In this document: in pieces, positions 1 to 6,935 of the stretch
Numbering within the stretch: the stretch's first letter is position 1
How the letters are laid out: each line of letters opens with the position of its first letter
From: a virus
Strand: one strand, 5' to 3'
DNA length: 47,768 nucleotides
IMG/VR virus record: IMGVR_UViG_3300032240_000797
Coordinates: 1 to 47,768 of that record
The notes under the pieces: generated by a model
What the model saw: the letters and a program-made list of their open reading frames with translations, nothing else
Databases searched by the model: none
What the model was told of the DNA's origin: nothing
Translations under genes and position numbers: made by a program

Positions 1-306
1 AACCATTAGGACCCTCCATCCACATCTGAGTAATCATATGGGATACACGGTCCAAATTCACTTTGAGGTCTTCAGGATGGTCAACTTCTCCAAGCACTGA
101 ATAACCATTTTGAATCTGATCGTTCAGTGTTTTAACAGCCTTTTCGATTTCATGAACAGGATACACACGCTGGTTAGCGTTACGTATGCCGCCTTGAATA
201 GCAATACCTTTTAAGTAAAGGCTCTTGCCATCCTTGTCGTCAGACTCTAAAACTACTTGAGCTTGATCGAAACTCAAGTGTTCTCTTAGATAGGAAATTG
301 GTTTCA
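1..306 (-). CDS. gp21: Prohead core scaffold protease, gp21-like (partial, C-terminus outside window)
   Basis: Only the first 102 codons are present; the gene runs off the left edge. The family is the T4 gp21 serine protease, which sits in the prohead core and cleaves scaffold, core, internal and capsid proteins after the head shell is built. The sequence shows the typical N-terminal half: start MKPISYLREH, an NANQRVYP motif near residues 43-50 (the conserved N-x-R-x-YP of prohead proteases) and GEVDHP at 73-78, whose His77 is the expected catalytic histidine. The catalytic serine would lie outside the window. The ATG at 306 follows the stop of the prohead core gene by 15 bases, and a purine-rich AGAGAAAACAGG precedes it. 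It is the last gene seen of a portal-to-protease head cluster, in T4-like order. I am confident of the family. Confidence 0.88.
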
Positions 307-321
307 TCCTGTTTTCTCTAA

Positions 322-1320
322 TTAAGCGTTACGGTTAGGAGCGCCGTTTAATGGGCTCTTTACTTGACCAACGCTAGTTTGACCAGCTTTATCGCCTGTG
401 CCAGAACCTACTGGGCCTGGGCCTGCGCTTTTCTTCTCAGCACCGTGGCCGCCTGGAACTTGTTTCAAGTTCTTAACGCCCATTTTGCCTCCAGGTACGT
501 TACCGTTACCTGTGCCTAAATCTTTAGCATTGCTTAGGAAGCCACCAGCTTTACCTTCTGGACTTGTTCCTGTATTAGAACCAGATCCTGTACCACCCTT
601 AAGGATGTTACCAGGTGTAGCACCTGTTTCAGGCTTGCCCTTACCAGAGCTTACTGCGCTTTTGTCGTTTACGCTAGGAGTATTTTTCTCACCAGATCCA
701 GCACCGGCTAGTTTGCCTTGGGCCTTTTGGTTGTTACCTTCCCAGTCGTTGCCAACTTTCTCAACGTACTCGCGAGTCATACGCTTGCCTTCAAAAGCAG
801 GTTGACCCATCATTTCCATTTCGTCACCTTCGCCGTCTTCTTCGTCTCCGAAGTCACCGTGTGGTTCTTCACCGCCTTGTGCGGCTTCTAAATCAGCAAA
901 GGCTGCTTCTAATTCTTGAATAGCATTCTTGATGTCAAAAATAGCTTTATCTTCAGCTTCTTCTGGACCTTCTTCGCCATCAGTAGCGCCAATTTCGTCG
1001 CCAAATTCACCAGTTTCATCACCGGATCCGCCAATTGGCTCTTCTTCATCATCTCCGTCCATCATGTAACTATCTTCTAGTTCCATGCTTTCGTCTTGTT
1101 CTTCGTCAGCGCCTTCGTCGACAGATTCGTCAGCTTCTTCGGCAGCTTCTTCCATTTCGTCAGTATCGTCAGCAGGAGCGTCAGCTTCCTCTTCTTCTGC
1201 GATTAGGTTTTCATATATATCTCTTGATTTCTCAACAACGATTTCATGGAATAGCTCATTAGCTTTATCCATTTCTTCGTTAACGATGAAATCTAACAAT
1301 TGTTCAAATTTGGTAGACAT
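322..1320 (-). CDS. Prohead core (scaffold-associated) protein, gp67/gp68 type
   Basis: Encodes 332 aa from the ATG at 1320, preferred over an in-frame upstream start at 1350 because AAGGAG lies about nine bases before it. The N-terminus (FEQLLDFIVNEEMDKANELF) matches the prohead core proteins annotated in marine T4-like phages. Residues about 40-170 are extremely acidic, rich in Glu and Asp, and the remainder is Gly/Lys/Ser-rich and basic, starting with a conserved-looking segment YVEKVGNDWEGNNQKAQGK. Acidic core proteins of this type fill the prohead and are cut to peptides by gp21, whose gene lies directly downstream. It is far longer than T4 gp67 (80 aa) or gp68 (141 aa), mainly through the acidic tract and the Gly-rich tail. 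A late-promoter-like element and three hairpins lie upstream, so it may be transcribed separately from the portal gene. Confidence 0.75.
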   Translation of the reverse strand: MSTKFEQLLDFIVNEEMDKANELFHEIVVEKSRDIYENLIAEEEEADAPADDTDEMEEAAEEADESVDEGADEEQDESMELEDSYMMDGDDEEEPIGGSGDETGEFGDEIGATDGEEGPEEAEDKAIFDIKNAIQELEAAFADLEAAQGGEEPHGDFGDEEDGEGDEMEMMGQPAFEGKRMTREYVEKVGNDWEGNNQKAQGKLAGAGSGEKNTPSVNDKSAVSSGKGKPETGATPGNILKGGTGSGSNTGTSPEGKAGGFLSNAKDLGTGNGNVPGGKMGVKNLKQVPGGHGAEKKSAGPGPVGSGTGDKAGQTSVGQVKSPLNGAPNRNA

Positions 1321-1360
1321 TGCGTGGTTCTCCTTAATTGGTTGCGGCAAGTTTGTATTA

Positions 1361-1368
1361 TATTTACA
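1361..1368 (-). promoter_or_regulatory. Candidate late promoter TGTAAATA
   Basis: On the minus strand the bases read TGTAAATA, one mismatch from the T4 late -10 element TATAAATA. The site is 40 bases upstream of the prohead core ATG at 1320, leaving room for a leader with the AAGGAG ribosome site. It has no -35 element, as expected for gp55-directed late promoters. The match is short, so the call depends on its position. Confidence 0.4.
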
Positions 1369-1395
1369 GATATAGAATAATACCTGCGCGAAACA

Positions 1396-1480
1396 GGCGA
1401 AAAACAGTCAATTTCGCCAAATTTATTCTAAGATTGCCTTAGAATTTCTAGTTTTTGTCTAAAATATTTAAGATTTAGAC
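1396..1480. other. Cluster of three perfect inverted repeats between head genes
   Basis: Three hairpins lie in the 180-base gap between the small head gene (ends 1502) and the prohead core gene: 1396-1418 (GGCGAAA/TTTCGCC, 9-base loop), 1425-1445 (ATTCTAAG/CTTAGAAT, 5-base loop) and 1457-1480 (GTCTAAA/TTTAGAC, 10-base loop). None is followed on the minus strand by a clean run of T, so they are not textbook intrinsic terminators. They may slow or end transcription from the portal operon, or act as RNA processing or stabilising structures that set the core protein's expression apart. Confidence 0.5.
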
Positions 1481-1501
1481 AAGAAAAATTATCTTACAGT
1501 A

Positions 1502-1747
1502 TTATGCCGCGGCAGCTTCAGGAGGAGGAGCCGCGTACATTTTCCTAACTAATGCTCTTTCGTTTTGGATTTCTTGTTCGTGTGCTTCACCAGCTTTACG
1601 AATATCGTTGATCATCCTTAGAGTAATTCTACTCTTTCTAATGTCTTTCCTACGCAAAATACCAGTATCGTTTTGACTTAGATACTTGTCATCTTCCTGT
1701 GGACCAACATTTTTATCGTCAAAATAAATGAATTCTCTTAAAAACAT
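1502..1747 (-). CDS. Small prohead/virion protein next to portal (gp67/gp68-like position)
   Basis: Encodes 81 aa from the ATG at 1747, 10 bases after the portal stop; a longer frame reaching 1828 would overlap the portal C-terminus and starts with portal-antisense-like low complexity, so I rejected it. The protein begins MFLREFIYFDD, has a central basic block (LRRKDIRKSRITLRMINDIR) and ends in an Ala/Pro tail (YAAPPPEAAAA). Small proteins of this kind lie between portal and protease genes in marine T4-like phages and are usually annotated as prohead core proteins. The gp67/gp68 label comes from position and overall look; I see no diagnostic motif. Confidence 0.6.
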   Translation of the reverse strand: MFLREFIYFDDKNVGPQEDDKYLSQNDTGILRRKDIRKSRITLRMINDIRKAGEAHEQEIQNERALVRKMYAAPPPEAAAA

Positions 1748-1757
1748 AGTATGGTAT

Positions 1758-3488
1758 TTATGCTGGAGGAGGTGCCGCTGCCTCAGGGGCTGCGCCGCCA
1801 GCGGGAGGCGCACCAGGAACTTCTTCACCGGCTGCTCCTGGCGGAGGCGGAGCTGTCAAACTATTAACATCTGCTGACATTCCTGCTGCAGTTACACCAG
1901 CGCCGCGTAGTTGTGCGTTAACTGACATATCAGCATTAAAGTCTGTATTTTCTTCACGCCATAATTTTTCGTTTTCACTAACTTCTTCTTGTGTTAGGCC
2001 TAAAAATCTTTTAAGAGCAAAACGTTTACTAACCATTGGAATAGCTGCCATGGTGTTAAATGTGTTTACACGGGCTGTATCCATTTCTGCTTGGCGGTAA
2101 CTAGCAAAGTTTTGTGGTGGATTAAATTTTAAATCAAACAAATTGTTATCAATATTAATACCTTTGTTACGCATGTACAGCTTGAACTCGGTATCAAATT
2201 GCTCATTCATTAATGATTGTAGTCGCTCGCAATATTTGTTGAATCGTAGCTCTTGAATATAGGCTGTCCCGACTCGTCCGTCATTGAAATTGCTTCCTCC
2301 GTCATCACTACCAGTTGGTAGGTAAGAACTTGGAATACGAAGAGCACGGAATAACTTATTAGTAAAATACTTAAGGTCATCAATTTCTCCTAGGTTTTGT
2401 CCACCTTGCAGAATCTCAACTTTGGATCCACGACCTTCTGCCGTTTGTGGAAAGAAATAATCTTCATTGATACTCAACGGATTATAACTGCTGTCTATAA
2501 CAGTTTGACTTCCGCCAGTATTACTAGGAATGCGTCTTTGGTTAACTTCATTTTTAACACGTTCAACAAATCCCATGGCCAAATGGCTTGGCATATTACC
2601 TACATCAATGTAAAACACCCTGCGTTCTGGCGCACGTTGTACACGATAGATGATAATACTATCTTCTAATAATTCTTTTTGTTTGAATACTTTGAAGATA
2701 CTTTCCATTAAGCTATTGCCAAACGGATAGTTATTGTCAATGCCTTCACTCATTGAAATGTGAATTACATGTTCAGCATCAATGGCGTACTGATTTTGAT
2801 TTTGACTAAATCTACTGCCACTGGTACTTGTAGGAAATGCTCCAACCATACCACGTGAGCCACCGGCTCCACCTTGTCCTGTGCCGTAACTACCGCCAAA
2901 CTGACTGCCACCACCTTGTGTATTACTTGGTTGAATTGCTGTTGTTGCTAGTGCTTCTAGATTAGGGTTAAAGTCACGAATCATATATTGCTCAGGCTTC
3001 TTGCCTTCACTTTCGTTGACAATAATTTTGTCTAATTTTGCTGGATCAATATACATCCATGCTTGTGTTTCAGGATCTCTAACAAAGAATACATCACCAT
3101 ATTTGAAAGCATTTCTAACAATTTTAAAAATACGTTTTTCAAATTTGTTTAGTTTTGTCCACTGTTGTAGATACTTTTTAATAATATTAACTTCAGTTCC
3201 TGTAGCCTGATCTTTAAATTTAATGCTAAACGGTGTACCGTTTTCATCATTAGTTTGGCTACAGAATTCTGCTAAAATGTCTAGTGCGGCATTGACTTCA
3301 CTGTCGCTGTCCATGGTATCGTATTGTCCATAACGTTCTAAACGATTAGGGTGGCCAGCATAAACATCGGGCAAATAACTAGAATAGTTAGTTCTAACAG
3401 GGTTAGTATTATTGCTGTTACCCATGCCACTAATTAAACTAGAAGCTCCAGATGTGTTAACAGGTGTAAAGTATTTTTTCCAAGACAT
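1758..3488 (-). CDS. gp20: Portal vertex protein, gp20-like
   Basis: Encodes 576 aa, slightly longer than T4 gp20 (524). Portal proteins form the dodecameric ring at one capsid vertex; they start head assembly, dock the terminase for DNA packaging and join the tail. The N-terminal region YGQYDTMDSDSEVNAALDIL, the KYGDVFFVRDP segment and the central IYRVQRAPERRVFYIDVGN and DLKYFTNKLFRALRIPSSYL blocks are typical of T4-like gp20. Two low-complexity regions are unusual: a Gly/Ser/Gln-rich insert at about residues 190-235 and a Pro/Ala-rich C-terminus (about 545-576). The gene follows the tape-measure-like gene by three bases, so both probably share one late transcript. Confidence 0.93.
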   Translation of the reverse strand: MSWKKYFTPVNTSGASSLISGMGNSNNTNPVRTNYSSYLPDVYAGHPNRLERYGQYDTMDSDSEVNAALDILAEFCSQTNDENGTPFSIKFKDQATGTEVNIIKKYLQQWTKLNKFEKRIFKIVRNAFKYGDVFFVRDPETQAWMYIDPAKLDKIIVNESEGKKPEQYMIRDFNPNLEALATTAIQPSNTQGGGSQFGGSYGTGQGGAGGSRGMVGAFPTSTSGSRFSQNQNQYAIDAEHVIHISMSEGIDNNYPFGNSLMESIFKVFKQKELLEDSIIIYRVQRAPERRVFYIDVGNMPSHLAMGFVERVKNEVNQRRIPSNTGGSQTVIDSSYNPLSINEDYFFPQTAEGRGSKVEILQGGQNLGEIDDLKYFTNKLFRALRIPSSYLPTGSDDGGSNFNDGRVGTAYIQELRFNKYCERLQSLMNEQFDTEFKLYMRNKGINIDNNLFDLKFNPPQNFASYRQAEMDTARVNTFNTMAAIPMVSKRFALKRFLGLTQEEVSENEKLWREENTDFNADMSVNAQLRGAGVTAAGMSADVNSLTAPPPPGAAGEEVPGAPPAGGAAPEAAAPPPA

Positions 3489-3491
3489 AAT

Positions 3492-5756
3492 TTAAATTTT
3501 GAATAAGTCGCCGCCCATAGCTTTAACAGCATCTACTGTTCGTCTGCTGTTTTCTGCTGTTTCTTTAGTATAACGAACTACATCGGCCATGTGCTTATTT
3601 AACGTTGCAAATGGATCGACGCCACTTTCTGCTCCCATGGCAGGCATTGCGTTACTTTCTGCAGCCATTTTCAACGCGGCATCAGCAGGCATTGGTGGTA
3701 GCCCAGATGTATCAACTGCTCCGTTTGGATCTAATTTACTTTTAGCATCGTTACCACCAAAAAACTTAGATCTGTTTTGCCATAATCCGTAAGCGCCGCC
3801 AGCTAATCCGCCTAGGGCGCCTCCGACTACTGTTCCTGCTCCTGGGATAACACTACCTACCATGGCACCCATACCGGCCCAGTTAGCGGCTGTCTGTCCT
3901 ACTTCTAAACCAGCGGCAGTTTTTTCGTGTCCATTTTCTGCCGCATAATCTGCTGCCGCGCCAAGTGCCAATCCTCCAATCAATCCGCCTATACCACCTT
4001 TTAGACCACCAAGCAACTTTCCACCTATTCCAGGTTTTTTAACACCACCTGGTTTATTGTTTGTTTTAGTTCCAGCTTTTTCGCCTAAGCCTGCTTCGGC
4101 GGCTAATCCTCCGCCGCCTATTGGTTGTACATATAATGCTTTACTAGGACTGCTTCCAGGTTGTCCTATTCCTAATAATTTTTTAGCTACAGCACCTGTG
4201 GCAAACAAAGATGCTAATACTGCTACGCCGCCGCCAACGGCTAATATTAATTTTTGTGTACTTCCTTCGAGTCCATTAAACCAAGTTAGAGCAGAGCTTA
4301 TCATTTCTGCAAACTTTGCTATCCATTCAGTAACAAATTTAAGAGCAGGCTGTAACTGTTCTAGTATTGTAGTACCTAAGTCTTGGAGAGTCTTTTCAGT
4401 TTGAGCCGCTTTATCTGCTTCTCCTTTTTCTCTTTTTGCTCGATTATCTGCTATCTCTTTTAACTGTTTCTCACCTTTTTCAGCAGTTTGTGTTCCTTGC
4501 TGTTCGGCAGCATTCCTTGCTTTAAGAATAGCCATGGCCGCTTCAGAAGTTGAGCCGCTTTGCATACTCAAAGCGCCTTGCTGGTTCTCAAATCTCTTCG
4601 AAGCTACTACTGCCGCTTCAGTGGCCTTTGCGCTTAATCTTTGTTGGCTTGCTAGATCTCCACCCGCCCTGGCATTATCTACCATAGACTGACTCACGGC
4701 AGCAACTTCAGGAGCCATTGCTTGTAGTTTTTGCGAAGCCTCAGTCATAGGTGGAATACCTAACGCCTGCGCCATTGCCATTTCTTCACCAGCTTTACCA
4801 AACTTAGTTCTCATCTCAGTCATGGCCTGTTCCATAGATTTACGCTGTGGCTCAGTCATGTTCATCAATGCTGCCTGATAGGCAGCATTACCTTGTCTAG
4901 CTTTTTGTTCTTTTTCTAGTTCGTCTTTGTTTTTACCTGTAATTTGGGCCAACGCATCTAACTGCGTCATATATTCTTTAGCACCTTTGGCAAGTCCAGC
5001 ACGGTCCGACATTTCTTCTCGAGTGCGGCCTCCAGTAGTAGCAATATAATTAGCTAGCCCTTCATTAACATCTTTTGAAGTAAGCCCTAGTGCTCTTAAC
5101 TCTCTGCCAGCATCACTGTTTCTAAGTTCTCTGGCTGCAGTGTTAAATGCCTGCATTCCTTGTTCAGCGGTGCCGCCCATTTTTGCCAATGTTTCACTGT
5201 TGGCCTTCATAAAAGCAGTTTGCTCGCCTAGTGTCATGCCAAGCTGAGAAGCATTTAATCTCATGCCATTAAGATCGCCAGCAAAGTTTACACCGCTTTT
5301 GCTAATTTCTCTATAGGCATTTAAATTTTGTTCTTGCATATTGGCAATCTTGCCAATGCCGCCTAACACCATTCCTAGTAAGGGACTAAAATTGCTTACT
5401 GAGTTACTGGCCATATTAAAGGCAGTACTCATCTTACCTTGGCCGTTGATTAAATCGCCAACAAAAGGAGCTATCTGAGAGCCCCATTGTCTTAGTTGTT
5501 CAGATGCTAGGTTTGTGGTTACCCAAAGTGTTTTAAAAGTGCCAGCGCCTTTGGCGGCTTGTTGTCCAACTTGGTCAATCTGATCATTGGCTTCTTTGAC
5601 ATCTATGCCATTTTTCTGTGCTAACCCTCTAATTTGATCTATAGTCTGCTTGTTAGCAGATAAGCTACTTTGAAGTAATAATTTGAGCGTGGCTTCAGTT
5701 GCCGCGTTATTCAGCTCTACTTGTTCGTTGCCTATGGTACCGGTTACGTCAGCCAT
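3492..5756 (-). CDS. Tape-measure-like tail protein
   Basis: Encodes 754 aa. I do not recognise a close T4 homologue. The make-up fits a tail tape-measure protein: a long, mostly helical, Ala/Gln/Lys-rich N-terminal half (about 1-480), then a hydrophobic stretch LAVGGGVAVLASLFATGAVA near 505-525, then Gly-rich hydrophobic segments near 585-610 (GGLKGGIGGLIGGLALGAA) and 630-660. Tape-measure proteins set tail length, fill the tube and may enter the cell envelope during DNA delivery. It is the first gene of the minus-strand head cluster, read away from the gp26-like hub gene. The alternative is another internal or ejected virion protein with membrane-active segments. The ATG at 5756 has a candidate late promoter about 65 bases upstream. 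Confidence 0.5.
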   Translation of the reverse strand: MADVTGTIGNEQVELNNAATEATLKLLLQSSLSANKQTIDQIRGLAQKNGIDVKEANDQIDQVGQQAAKGAGTFKTLWVTTNLASEQLRQWGSQIAPFVGDLINGQGKMSTAFNMASNSVSNFSPLLGMVLGGIGKIANMQEQNLNAYREISKSGVNFAGDLNGMRLNASQLGMTLGEQTAFMKANSETLAKMGGTAEQGMQAFNTAARELRNSDAGRELRALGLTSKDVNEGLANYIATTGGRTREEMSDRAGLAKGAKEYMTQLDALAQITGKNKDELEKEQKARQGNAAYQAALMNMTEPQRKSMEQAMTEMRTKFGKAGEEMAMAQALGIPPMTEASQKLQAMAPEVAAVSQSMVDNARAGGDLASQQRLSAKATEAAVVASKRFENQQGALSMQSGSTSEAAMAILKARNAAEQQGTQTAEKGEKQLKEIADNRAKREKGEADKAAQTEKTLQDLGTTILEQLQPALKFVTEWIAKFAEMISSALTWFNGLEGSTQKLILAVGGGVAVLASLFATGAVAKKLLGIGQPGSSPSKALYVQPIGGGGLAAEAGLGEKAGTKTNNKPGGVKKPGIGGKLLGGLKGGIGGLIGGLALGAAADYAAENGHEKTAAGLEVGQTAANWAGMGAMVGSVIPGAGTVVGGALGGLAGGAYGLWQNRSKFFGGNDAKSKLDPNGAVDTSGLPPMPADAALKMAAESNAMPAMGAESGVDPFATLNKHMADVVRYTKETAENSRRTVDAVKAMGGDLFKI

Positions 5757-5780
5757 TGTTTTTCACTAGTTCTATGCGTA

Positions 5781-5788
5781 GATAAATA
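5781..5788 (+). promoter_or_regulatory. Candidate late promoter GATAAATA for the hub pair
   Basis: GATAAATA differs from T4 TATAAATA at the first base only. It lies 53 bases before the gp26-like ATG at 5842, in the 85-base divergent gap. It faces the minus-strand element at 5821-5828, so transcripts from the two would overlap by about 40 bases. Confidence 0.5.
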
Positions 5789-5820
5789 TAGTAAAGAAGA
5801 TTATTCCCTTTACCACAAGT

Positions 5821-5828
5821 TATTTATC
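5821..5828 (-). promoter_or_regulatory. Candidate late promoter GATAAATA for the tape-measure/portal operon
   Basis: The minus strand reads GATAAATA, the same word as the plus-strand element 40 bases away, and lies 65 bases before the ATG at 5756. It is the only promoter-like element seen for the tape-measure and portal genes. Confidence 0.5.
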
Positions 5829-5841
5829 GGAGACACAAACC

Positions 5842-6711
5842 ATGGATTTAGTACAGCAACACCCAACAAACCCTCTAGCAATGTTCATGAGGCAACCTAA
5901 AATTTATATTGGTTTGCCCAGTGGCGGGCAATATTGGCCAGCAGGTAGTTTGGAACCAACTGAAACAAATTCATACCCTGTTTACTCAATGACAGCAAAA
6001 GATGAATTGTTGCTACAGGTTCCTGATGCGTTAATGAATGGACAAGCAGTAGTGGATGTTATTCAAAACTGTATTCCTAACATTAAAAACGCATGGCACA
6101 CTCCAAACATTGACATTGATGTGTTATTAATTGCCATTCGTCTTGCTACATACGGTGAAAAATTATCAACTCCTATTACTGTCACAGACGGTATTGAATA
6201 CGAATATCAAGTTGACTTAAGAAATGTTCTTGATGATTTAATGTCAACTATTTCTTGGAATCCTATAGTTCCTATATCTAATGAGTTAACTATTTTTGTT
6301 AAACCTTTGACGTATAAAGATATTACTAAAGCATCTATTACTACATTTGAAACACAAAAACTAATTCAAATTGCCAATAACGAAACATTATCTGACGACG
6401 ATAAAACAAAATTGTTTAACGAAAGTCTAGCAAAGTTAACAGAAGTTACACTAGGTACAGTTAAAAGTAGTATTTTTAAAGTTGATAGCAGTAACGGTTC
6501 TACTGATAATCCTCAACATATCAGTGAATTTGTTAATAACATTGATAAGAATATTTTTAATTTGGTACAAACTCATCTTGAAAAAATGAAAGAACAGAAT
6601 ACATTAAAACCTTTACGTGTAACTGTTGACGACGATATGAGAATGAAAGGAATTACAGGTGAAGTTCTCGAAATTCCTATACAATTTGATCCAACAACTT
6701 TTTTCGCATGA
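5842..6711 (+). CDS. gp26: Baseplate hub protein, gp26-like (T4_baseplate family)
   Basis: Encodes 289 aa, against 208 in T4 gp26. The N-terminal segment KIYIGLPSGGQYWPAG, followed by EPTETNSYPVYSMTAKDELL, is the hallmark of the gp26/T4_baseplate family, whose members take part in building the central hub of the contractile tail baseplate. The middle part (PNIDIDVLLIAIRLATYGE) is also typical. GGAG lies ten bases before the ATG at 5842. The last bases overlap the next gene in an ATGA junction, so the two are probably translationally coupled. In T4, gene 26 is followed by gene 51, so the pairing supports the call. Confidence 0.8.
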   Translation: MDLVQQHPTNPLAMFMRQPKIYIGLPSGGQYWPAGSLEPTETNSYPVYSMTAKDELLLQVPDALMNGQAVVDVIQNCIPNIKNAWHTPNIDIDVLLIAIRLATYGEKLSTPITVTDGIEYEYQVDLRNVLDDLMSTISWNPIVPISNELTIFVKPLTYKDITKASITTFETQKLIQIANNETLSDDDKTKLFNESLAKLTEVTLGTVKSSIFKVDSSNGSTDNPQHISEFVNNIDKNIFNLVQTHLEKMKEQNTLKPLRVTVDDDMRMKGITGEVLEIPIQFDPTTFFA

Positions 6712-6935
6712 GGCTTTTGTATCTTGACGCCAAGGGTGTTGATGCGCTGGTTGAAAGATACGAAAAAGATACAAAAGCCTTAAAAGAAGAACTATTAAGA
6801 ATTTCTTGGTTTATGAGAGGTGGTGTTAGTTACCACGATGCTCAAATGTTAACTTTTGATGAAAGACAATTAGTGGCAAAACTAATTGAAGGTAACTTAG
6901 AAACTACTAAAGAAAGCGGATTGCCTTTCTTTTAA
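6708..6935 (+). CDS. Small hub-cluster protein (gene 51 position)
   Basis: Encodes 75 aa and starts inside the gp26-like stop (ATGA). It has a short helical N-terminal half and a conserved-looking second half: SWFMRGGVSY, then LTFDERQLVAKLI and ending NLETTKESGLPFF. I know this pattern from small proteins next to gp26 in marine T4-like phages, sometimes labelled gp51 (hub assembly catalyst). It is much shorter than T4 gp51 (249 aa), so I leave the symbol empty. Position suggests a chaperone or small subunit of hub assembly. Its stop overlaps the stop of the convergent 593-aa gene. Confidence 0.7.
   Translation: MRLLYLDAKGVDALVERYEKDTKALKEELLRISWFMRGGVSYHDAQMLTFDERQLVAKLIEGNLETTKESGLPFF

Noticed and set aside
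1748-1828. Longer start for the small head gene
   Set aside because: The added residues overlap the portal coding sequence and look like an out-of-frame reading of its Pro/Ala tail; the ATG at 1747 fits the junction better.
6932-6935. Overlapping stops of convergent genes as a special site
   Set aside because: Two opposite genes share a TTAA, which compact phage genomes often show; no hairpin accompanies it.
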